This document shows positions 37,270-43,145 of a stretch of 43,145 nt of DNA, piece after piece (position 1 is the stretch's first letter; each line of letters begins with the position of its first letter). Location of the stretch: assembly GCA_030538705.1 (NCBI GenBank), contig JAUNTL010000015.1, positions 1-43,145 on the forward strand, read 5' to 3'. Source of the stretch: Paracoccus sp. (in: a-proteobacteria) (GTDB lineage: Bacteria; Pseudomonadota; Alphaproteobacteria; Rhodobacterales; Rhodobacteraceae). Position numbers and translations under genes: made by a program. The notes below the pieces were generated by a model that made no database searches, was not told where the DNA came from, and worked only from the letters and a program-made list of their open reading frames with translations.

Positions 37270-38693
37270 CAGGGCGCGCCGCCCTGCTGGTGCTGATCCT
37301 CGGCGCCGGGGCGGCCTGCCCGTCGCCACCCGAAAGGGTGGTGTCCATCAACCTCTGCACTGACCAGCTGGCGATGCTGGTCGGTGCAGAGGGACAGATC
37401 CGCTCGGTCTCGTGGCTGGCGGGTGATCCTTCGGTTTCGCTGATGGCGGATGAGGCGCGCGCCATCGGTCTTAATCATGCCCGCGCCGAGGAGATATTTC
37501 TTCTTGCGCCCGATCTGGTGCTGGCCGGAACCTATACCGCGCGCCCCACGGTCGAGATGCTGACCCGCCTCGGGTTGCGCGTCGAGACGGTCGCCCCGGT
37601 GAACTCCACAGACGAATTGCGCGCGGCGATCCTCGATATGGGCGAGTTGCTGGGCCAGCCCGCAACGGCGCGCAGGCTGCTTGACGACTTTGACGCGCGT
37701 ATGGCTGCATTGCCGGGCGCGGGGGCGCAGATGCATCAGGAACGCGGACAGGCCGGCGCCGGCCCGGCAGAGGGATCGCACGAACGGAACGGCGCAAGGC
37801 AGGGGGACATGCCGGGTGACACGCAGGGCGGCGGGATGCAGGATGACAGGCAGCCACAGGTGTCACCACCGGCCAGCCGCGCGGCGCGGGACGACGATGG
37901 GCAAGCGGCCGGCACGGAACAAGGCGGAAAGCCCGGCGGGACGATTCACGGCGGTATAGCACGCGGCATTCCGCAACCCCAAGGCGGGGCGGTGGCGGAT
38001 ACTGCCACGGGGCCACACGGGCCACAGGGCGGCGCGGCGGCGGATGTGGCGGCAGCGCAAGGCGCCGCACCGCGCGGTCACGGCCAGCCACAGGCCACCA
38101 CACCAGCCGGCATGATATCGCACAGCACCACAGCCGGCATCGCCGCGCGGGGGCACATGGAACACGGCTCCGCGCCGCCAGACGACCCGATGGCCCCGCC
38201 GCAAGGCGCCCCGCCGCACGAGCGCGGCCCTCTGGGGACGGCCGCGCCCGCGGACGCGATACCGGGCTTCATAACCCCGGACATCGCCGCCGCAGACAGC
38301 GTCGCGCGCAATGCCGGGGCGGCAGATCGCGGCGGGCAAGGCATCGGGCGCCCCCCCCTCACCCGGCCGCGCGCGACCACCTATGGCGCCAACGGCTTTG
38401 CCGCCGGGCCGGACAGCCTGCAAGGCGATGTCATGCGCCGTGCCGGGCTGGACCTGCTGGCCGGCGAGCTTGGTCTTTCGGGCGGCGGCCAGATCGCGCT
38501 GGAACAGCTGATCATGGCCGCGCCCGATATCATCGTGACCGGCAGCCGGCATCCCCTCCCTTCGCGCGCCGAAGCCATCGCTGATCATCCCGCCATTGCC
38601 GCCCTGCCGGCCCGGCGTGTCATGGTCGCAGACCGCGACTGGCTTTGTGGTCTGCCGGCCGTCGCTGGCGTAGCCGAGAGGCTGGCACAATGA
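37263..38693 (+). CDS. btuF: BtuF-like B12-binding protein with a ~215-residue low-complexity insertion
   Basis: This 476-residue periplasmic binding protein has a short signal sequence (ALLVLILGAGAAC). The N-lobe (about 24-151; PPERVVSINLCTDQLAMLVG...IFLLAPDLVLAGTYTARPTVEML) and C-lobe (about 368-476; RPRATTYGANGFAAGPDSLQGDVMRRAGLDLLAGELG...PDIIVTGSRH...VMVADRDWLCGLP) match BtuF-type proteins. Between them residues about 152-368 form an in-frame insertion rich in Gly, Ala, Pro and Gln with about nine His and no Cys. Normal family length is about 260. The ATG overlaps the btuB stop. The insertion lies where the interlobe helix would be, so folding of the two lobes could still be possible. Confidence 0.88.
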   Translation: MVTGRAALLVLILGAGAACPSPPERVVSINLCTDQLAMLVGAEGQIRSVSWLAGDPSVSLMADEARAIGLNHARAEEIFLLAPDLVLAGTYTARPTVEMLTRLGLRVETVAPVNSTDELRAAILDMGELLGQPATARRLLDDFDARMAALPGAGAQMHQERGQAGAGPAEGSHERNGARQGDMPGDTQGGGMQDDRQPQVSPPASRAARDDDGQAAGTEQGGKPGGTIHGGIARGIPQPQGGAVADTATGPHGPQGGAAADVAAAQGAAPRGHGQPQATTPAGMISHSTTAGIAARGHMEHGSAPPDDPMAPPQGAPPHERGPLGTAAPADAIPGFITPDIAAADSVARNAGAADRGGQGIGRPPLTRPRATTYGANGFAAGPDSLQGDVMRRAGLDLLAGELGLSGGGQIALEQLIMAAPDIIVTGSRHPLPSRAEAIADHPAIAALPARRVMVADRDWLCGLPAVAGVAERLAQ

Positions 38694-39497
38694 GACCTGC
38701 CGCCCGCCCCGGTGACGCACCCCGAGCCGCCATCACACCCCCTTCCCTGCCCCCCTCACGACAGAGGCAGCGCATGGGGCCAGCGATCACGAAAGAGACC
38801 AGAGGGCGGACATCATGACCAAACGCCCCCACGTCGCCCGGCACCCGGATCACTCCATTCCTGCCGCGATCACCACCGACCCGGCACCGCCTGCCGGCGG
38901 ACCCGCTTCCGCCGCTTGCACCGCTGACCGGGCGCAAAGCGCGGGCTGTTGCGGGCATGATCAGAGGGCCGTCCTTATGTCCTCCGGCCCCTGCGTCACG
39001 CGGCGCCCGGATCAAACCGTCCCTGCGGTGATCGGCGCACCTCCGGCACCGGCTGCCAGTAGACCCGCTCCCACCGCTTGCACCGCTGACCCGCCGCAAA
39101 GCGCAGGCCGTTGCGGGCATGATCAAAGAGCAGTCATCATGACCACCCGCCCGGTCGGCGACCATCCCCCCGGCCACTCCGTCCCGGCCGCGATCACCAC
39201 CGACCCGGCACCGCGTGCCGGCGGACCCGCTCCCGCCGCTTGCACCTCTGACCCGCCGCAAAGCGCGGGCCGTTGCGGGCATGATCAGAGGGCCGTCCTT
39301 ATGTCCTCCTGTCCTCGCGTCGCCCGGCACCCGGATCACTCCATTCCTGCCGCGATCACCACTGACAGGGCACCACCTGCCGGTGCCACCCGAACCTGCC
39401 CGGCAAACCGGCACCCCAAAGCCAAAAGACCCGCCGTCACGCCCCCGATCCGACCCCAACGCCCCGGCGCCCCCGCAGGCGACAGGAGGGATCTGTC
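38694..39497. other. 804-base gap in the B12 operon holding a tandem repeat
   Basis: The gap separates btuF from btuC, which are normally adjacent. It is dominated by the 162-bp repeat array. Long frames are open on both strands (plus 38815-39507, minus 38620-39459), because the unit is a multiple of three and GC-rich. Their codon third positions are less GC-rich than those of neighbouring genes, and neither resembles a known family, so I leave them uncalled. An AGGAGG for btuC is at 39484-39489. Confidence 0.6.
38797..39385. repeat. 3.6 tandem copies of a 162-bp repeat
   Basis: The units begin GA(C/T)CA(G/A)AG(G/A)GC at 38797, 38959, 39121 and 39283, a period of exactly 162 bases (54 codons). 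The fourth copy is truncated after about 103 bases. GCGGGCATGATCA marks the end of each of the first three units. Copies 1 and 4 share a stretch of about 40 bases exactly (around CCCGGCACCCGGATCACTCC). Each unit carries an AGAGGGC-like stretch followed 8-11 bases later by ATG; in all copies these ATGs are in one frame, which encodes a repeated Cys-rich motif ending CGHDQRA. Confidence 0.92.
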
Positions 39498-40481
39498 ATG
39501 CGGCTGATGGTGGCCCTTATGCTGATCTGCGCGGCACTGTTTCTGACCTCATTACTGGTCGGGCCGGCGGATCTGGGCATAGGCGCGGCGCTCGGCGCGC
39601 TGTGGACAGGCGAGGGCGCGGCCGGGCTGGTCATGCGCGAGATCCGCGCACCGCGCGCGGTGCTGGCGGTCATGGTCGGCGCGGCACTGGGCGCCTCGGG
39701 GGCGGTGATGCAGGGCTGGCTGCGCAACCCGCTGGCCGAGCCGGGGCTGATCGGCGTTTCCGGCGCGGCGGCGCTTGGCGCGGTGATCGCGTTGCAAACC
39801 GGGCTGGCGGCGGGTTTTGCCCTTGCATTGCCGCTTGCGGCGCTGGCGGGTGCGGGGGTGGCGGCGGCTCTTTTGATGCTGCTGGCCCGGCCCGGAGGCG
39901 GTTCGCTGGCGCTGATTCTGGCCGGTGTCGCGATCTCGGCCTTTGCAGGGGCGATGACGGCACTGGTGCTGAACCTGTCGCCCAACCCCTTTGCAGCCGG
40001 CGAGATCGTGTTCTGGATGATGGGCTCGCTCGCGGACCGGTCGTGGCTGCATGTGGCGATTGCGGCCCCGGTCATGGCGGGGGGCGCGGTGCTGATCGCC
40101 GGCACCGGGCGCGGGCTGGACGCGCTGACACTGGGCGAGGATGCCGCCGCCTCGATGGGGATCGACCTGCCGATGCTGCGGCTGCGGCTGGTCATCGCCG
40201 TCGCGGCACTGGTCGGGGCGGCGACGGCGGTCGCGGGCGTCATCGGCTTTGTCGGGCTGGTCGTGCCGCATCTGCTGCGCCGCGCTGTCGGCGCGCGGCC
40301 GGGCCGGCTGATCGCGGCCTCGGCCCTGGGCGGGGCGGGGCTGATGCTGGCGGCCGATACCGCCGTGCGCGTCCTTTTGCCCGAGCGTGACCTGAAGCTC
40401 GGCGTCGTCATGGCATTGATCGGCGCGCCGGTGCTGCTGCATCTGATCTGGCGCCAGCATCGCGGCGAGGACGCGCCATGA
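39498..40481 (+). CDS. btuC: B12 ABC transporter permease, FecCD family
   Basis: This 327-residue permease has about ten hydrophobic helices and FecCD/BtuC motifs: IRAPRAVLAVMVGAALGASGAVMQGWLRNPLAEPGLIGVSGAAALGAV, FWMMGSLADRSW, LGEDAAASMGI and AGVIGFVGLVVPHLLRR. It translocates the ligand delivered by the binding protein across the inner membrane. The start has AGGAGG eight bases upstream. Its stop overlaps the btuD start (ATGATG/TGA). B12 specificity is inferred from the riboswitch and btuB; iron-siderophore permeases look alike. Confidence 0.93.
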   Translation: MRLMVALMLICAALFLTSLLVGPADLGIGAALGALWTGEGAAGLVMREIRAPRAVLAVMVGAALGASGAVMQGWLRNPLAEPGLIGVSGAAALGAVIALQTGLAAGFALALPLAALAGAGVAAALLMLLARPGGGSLALILAGVAISAFAGAMTALVLNLSPNPFAAGEIVFWMMGSLADRSWLHVAIAAPVMAGGAVLIAGTGRGLDALTLGEDAAASMGIDLPMLRLRLVIAVAALVGAATAVAGVIGFVGLVVPHLLRRAVGARPGRLIAASALGGAGLMLAADTAVRVLLPERDLKLGVVMALIGAPVLLHLIWRQHRGEDAP

Positions 40482-41224
40482 TGGAGCTGGAGCTTGATGC
40501 CATCAGCCTGCGGCGCGGGAACCGTGTGGTGCTTGGCCCGGTCAGCCTGCGCATGGCTGCGGGCGAGTTCGTCGGGCTGATCGGACCCAATGGCGCCGGC
40601 AAGACGACGCTGATGCGCGCGGCGCTCGGGCTGATCAGGCCAAGCGCCGGGCGCTCGAACCTTGGTGCCCTGCCCCCCGCCCGGCGCGCCCTTGCGGCCG
40701 CCTGGCTGCCACAGACACGCGAAGCTGCATGGCCCGTCAGCCTTGTCACGCTGGTCCGGCTGGGCCGGACCCCGCACGGCCACAGCCCCGCCGGGACGGC
40801 CGCCGTTGCCGATGCGATCAGGCGGATGGGGCTGGAGCATCTGCAAGACCGCCGCGTGACCGAACTGTCGGGCGGCGAGCTGGCGCGCGCGCTGATCGCG
40901 CGTGCGCTGGTGCAGGACACGCCCCTGCTGCTGGCGGACGAACCGATTGCCGGGCTTGATCCGGCGGCGCAGATCGGGGCGATGCGGACATTCCGCAACC
41001 TTGCGGATGAGGGGCGCAGCGTCATCGCCTCAATCCATGATCTCGGACTGGCGGCGCGGCATTGCACAAGGCTGGTGATGCTGGAACATGGCCGTATCGC
41101 CGCCGATGGCCCGCCCGCTCAGGTGTTGCGCCCCGATCTGGTTGCCCGCGTCTTTGGCATCCGGGGCGAGTTCGCGCAGACGTCGAACGGCCCGGTTTTC
41201 CTGCCGCTGGATATAACCGGCTGA
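40478..41224 (+). CDS. btuD: B12 ABC transporter ATP-binding protein
   Basis: This 248-residue ATPase has Walker A IGPNGAGKTTLMRAAL, Q-loop WLPQTREAAWP, signature motif ELSGGELARALIARAL, Walker B PLLLADEPIAGLD and the switch His in ASIHDLGLAARH. It powers the BtuC permease. Two consecutive ATGs (40478 and 40481) are possible starts; both overlap or abut the btuC stop. It is the last gene of the B12 operon and is convergent with katG. Confidence 0.93.
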   Translation: MMELELDAISLRRGNRVVLGPVSLRMAAGEFVGLIGPNGAGKTTLMRAALGLIRPSAGRSNLGALPPARRALAAAWLPQTREAAWPVSLVTLVRLGRTPHGHSPAGTAAVADAIRRMGLEHLQDRRVTELSGGELARALIARALVQDTPLLLADEPIAGLDPAAQIGAMRTFRNLADEGRSVIASIHDLGLAARHCTRLVMLEHGRIAADGPPAQVLRPDLVARVFGIRGEFAQTSNGPVFLPLDITG

Positions 41225-41316
41225 GCGTTGGCGCGCATCCCGCCGCAGGGTCGCGCCCCGCCCCGTCAGGACATGAAAACCCACCCCTGCGGCAGCGGCG
41301 GGTGCGATCTTCATGC

Positions 41317-41340
41317 AAAAGGGGCCGGTCACCCGGCCCC
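41317..41340 (-). terminator. Intrinsic terminator of katG
   Basis: GGGGCCGG and CCGGCCCC form a perfect 8-bp stem with a 4-base loop (41321-41340). On the minus strand it is followed by TTTT. It lies 23 bases after the katG stop. Confidence 0.8.
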
Positions 41341-41363
41341 CTCATCCCTGCCGCAATCCGGCC

Positions 41364-43145
<1,782 letters not shown>

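Noticed and set aside
38815..39507. Repeat protein frame in the btuF-btuC gap as a called gene
   Set aside because: Minus-strand frames are equally open, third-position GC is lower than in neighbouring genes, and the frame runs into btuC; kept as a finding only.
39215..40390. Long plus-strand frame overlapping btuC
   Set aside because: It is a shadow of btuC in another frame, kept open by high GC; btuC has family motifs and a strong ribosome binding site.

Overview
The window is high-GC alphaproteobacterial DNA, most consistent with the family Rhodobacteraceae and Paracoccus-like. The support is the gene order flgB-flgC-fliE-fliQ-flgF-flgG-flgA-flgH divergent from fliI, rnhB followed by a CcrM-type GANTC methyltransferase, ilvE divergent from a petP/petR-like pair, and hairpin-plus-CCCCCGGGATATTT elements behind stop codons. 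Genus is an inference from these features; no database was searched.

Layout. 0.2-4.8 kb: a tightly packed minus-strand flagellar operon (rod, export, L-ring, FliL-like), with the export ATPase fliI divergent (4.9-6.2 kb). 6.3-10.5 kb: a Crp/Fnr regulator, then a cell-envelope pair (L,D-transpeptidase and extensin-like peptidase) and a GntR/UTRA regulator with a palindromic candidate operator. 10.7-12.7 kb: rnhB and ccrM, with three GANTC sites in the ccrM promoter region and a strong terminator. 12.8-15.2 kb: a broken GSCFA gene, an AlkB-type alkane hydroxylase, and about 0.9 kb without genes that holds three tandem 134-bp repeats. 15.2-17.5 kb: ilvE and a MarR/OmpR pair. 17.5-27.1 kb: housekeeping genes (DnaJ-related, valS, dapB, rbfA, phosphodiester glycosidase, truB, GNAT, NlpC/P60, M17 aminopeptidase). 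27.2-29.0 kb: an L-lactate permease.

29.3-35.0 kb is accessory. It holds a secreted Sel1-type protein, a DUF4123 adaptor and a translationally coupled GAD-like / exported protein / DUF2235 lipase set. This looks like an orphan type VI secretion effector-immunity module without a VgrG in view. 35.1-41.2 kb is a vitamin B12 uptake operon: a cobalamin riboswitch, a BtuB receptor, a BtuF-like binding protein, and BtuC and BtuD. Two features are odd. The BtuF-like protein carries an in-frame low-complexity insertion of about 215 residues between its lobes, and the btuF-btuC gap holds 3.6 tandem copies of a 162-bp (54-codon) repeat. The window ends inside katG, convergent with the B12 operon.

The items most worth a second look are the expanded B12 operon, the 134-bp tandem repeats, the orphan T6SS module and the GANTC cluster at ccrM.
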